In this document: positions 62,254 through 64,000 of the stretch, piece by piece
Position numbering within the stretch: position 1 is the first letter of the stretch
Layout of the letters: every line of letters begins with the position of its first letter
Source: Beroe ovata
Taxonomy: Eukaryota; Ctenophora; Nuda; Beroida; Beroidae
Length of the DNA stretch: 64,000 nucleotides
Reading direction: 5' to 3'
NCBI GenBank assembly: GCA_946803715.1
Contig: CAMPET010000288.1
Location: 1-64,000 of the forward strand
Notes under the pieces: model-generated
The model's input: only the letters and a program-made list of their open reading frames with translations
What the model was told of the DNA's origin: nothing
Databases searched by the model: none
Made by a program: the position numbers and the translations under genes

Positions 62254-64000
62254 TTTCACACGTTTATTCACACACCAGTTGTAGAGCAATAATGTCAGCA
62301 GTGCAAATAGTCAATAGCTCAGCTCGTGAAGCAGCAACGAAAAACATCATCAAAAGAATGCGGTAGTAGAACAGCAGAGCTGATTCAAAACACTAAAATA
62401 GTTGATTGTTTTTGAATGATTGTTATCATGTTGCAAGATTTTGTTTTGTTTCCAACACACAGACATACATACAAACTTACACAAAAGCAGTAGTAAACAA
62501 AATGGCAATCTTTGTGTGAGAGAATGCTGTGAGAATGCAACTGCACTTGCCATGTCACAATATAAGGATACTGATAGATACACACACNACACACACACAA
62601 GCATATCGATAGATACACACACACAGCATACAATTGTGATTGGTGATTAGTAATTGTCACAGCAGGGGGCGGGCAAGTGATAGTGCAATATCGCGTTGGA
62701 TGGGTGATATGAGAAGTTAAGAATAGATAGTCGCGATGTGATAGGGATGTGATAAGGTGATAGAGTCATATCTATAATATAGAGTGCACAAAGAATAATT
62801 AATCAAGAGAAATGATAAGAAAGTAAGAAGATGGTGTTATTTCTTGGGAGGTAACGAGTTGAGTCTGTGCCAGAGATGGTAAGAGCTGTAAGAGGTATGT
62901 TATTATCACAACTCAGGAGCAGCCATTCAAAGTACCGTTATGCTCACACAGAACCAATTACCTAATTGCTTAATTAATTACAAATATAATTGTTCTATTG
63001 GTCTAAACACGTACCCATAGCAATATACGGAGCAATCTAGGGAGGAATTTTAATCTGTCATCAGCCAACTCATCGCTCATTTCTCAAATGAACATCGACA
63101 CCTCCTCTGCTAATTATGACACCACAATGATGACACCGGAACAGGTGCTGACACCTCACCACATCATTTCATGAGAGAGAACCGATGATCGAGAGCAAAT
63201 AAAACATCTTCGCTAAGAGAACGCTATAGGTAAAGATCTCTTAATGTGATGTGTGTCATAGAAGAAGAGTAAGAAGTAATGGTATAGAAATTGTATTCCT
63301 ATGGCTATCAATCTGTTACCATGACGACAGGAAATCGTCACATATATTTCAGGTGAGCCATGTGGCCGATCAAAGTCTGAACTACCTAGTACCGAATACA
63401 TACAACGATGACCAAAATGAACTCCGTACTACGCTCTTCCTACAGTCATTGACCTATCCTACAACGTATGAGACACACACGCCATGATCATTATACAAGA
63501 TGACCATCTCAATAGTCTCTATAACGACAAGGAAATGTTTTTAATAACCGTTAAAAAGTCCGAAAATAAATAGTATCTCTAAGTTTCTACTTTGCTAGCA
63601 GCAATTATAGGTAGTAGCAACAAAGGACATGAAAAACACATGCACACACGCACACAAACAGGACCATCAGTTATACAAACCTATATATTCCGTTGAGAGC
63701 AAAGAGAGGAATATTGTCATATTTTGTACTCAGAGAGAGAAAGAGAAGCCGGAAATAAAGAGGAAGAGCGTATAATTGGTTAAGACTCTGCACTGTCTTT
63801 ACGAAGGAGTAGTAATAAGAGGAGGTCGTTTATAAAGGAGCATGAGGTCCGCGTCTATTAGCTAGTGGGAAGGTAGGTAGTTGACCGATGATAAACCAGT
63901 TTGTAGTCTACAGTAATGATGCCGATGTTGAGGCTTGTGCAAGCTGTAGGTCAGCAATTAATTAAAGAGTGATTAGCTCAATTTGGGAGATTGTATAAAT
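62254..64000. other. Upstream flank of the coiled-coil gene, no gene recognised
   Basis: AT-rich sequence with CA repeats at 62450-62480 and 62580-62630 (N at 62588), TGACACC motifs at about 63115-63155 and a TTTATAAAGGAGCA motif at about 63830. No open frame has splice support or recognisable similarity. Confidence 0.5.

Noticed and set aside
1-64000. tRNA or rRNA genes
   Set aside because: No cloverleaf with both A and B boxes and no rRNA block could be recognised; the GGTTTCAAACC block in the 540-bp repeat lacks an A box at proper distance.

Overview
Eukaryotic, almost certainly metazoan, nuclear DNA. Coding sequence is cut into many short exons (mostly 70-190 nt) with GT-AG introns. The families are animal ones: a giant YWTD-propeller/EGF receptor of the LDL-receptor-related (LRP) type, a GM2-synthase-like (GT12) glycosyltransferase, a four-EF-hand calmodulin-like protein and a long coiled-coil protein. 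Mostly compact introns, heavy CA/GT microsatellites and 'gcgcgc' patches suit an early-branching invertebrate such as a sponge, but that assignment is only an inference.

Layout. (1) Minus strand, 45836 down past base 1: one very large LRP-like gene. I traced about 80 exons by reading frame and intron phase, from a signal peptide through ten YWTD propellers separated by EGF modules. The 3' end (membrane span, tail) lies outside the window. I see no LDLR class-A repeats. (2) Two complete plus-strand genes lie inside introns of the LRP gene: a B4GALNT-like glycosyltransferase (16812-19627, 8 exons, 625 aa) and a calmodulin-like protein (34084-35430, 6 exons, 184 aa). (3) Minus strand, 62253 to 54034: a coiled-coil gene of about 20 exons (about 998 aa) head-to-tail upstream of the LRP gene, nearly all exons in phase 0. 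(4) 62254-64000: no gene recognised.

Assembly. Two stretches occur twice in direct orientation, each with a single N at the junction: 418-4170 = 4172-7855 (N at 4171) and 45693-50660 = 52627-57640 (N at 52626). The copies carry the same exons, with mixed identical and diverged blocks. They look like unmerged, heterozygous overlapping contig ends. If so, the true locus carries one LRP 3' block, one LRP first exon and one coiled-coil 3' half. Longer gaps are at 13473-13829, 31786-31797 and 50671-51264; single Ns are at 21795, 24055, 40954, 42332 and 62588.

Repeats. Introns hold a ~178-bp satellite (1-508; inverted at 23490-24130), a ~540-bp unit in three separate tandem arrays (11360-12435, 29105-30750, 59330-60985) whose copies keep a common open frame, a ~1.1-kb terminal-inverted-repeat element with iterated ends (21831-22938), and three dispersed short motifs (TGACACCACTT, CTCCTTYATAAA, GTTRCCATGGYAAC) recurring across the window.
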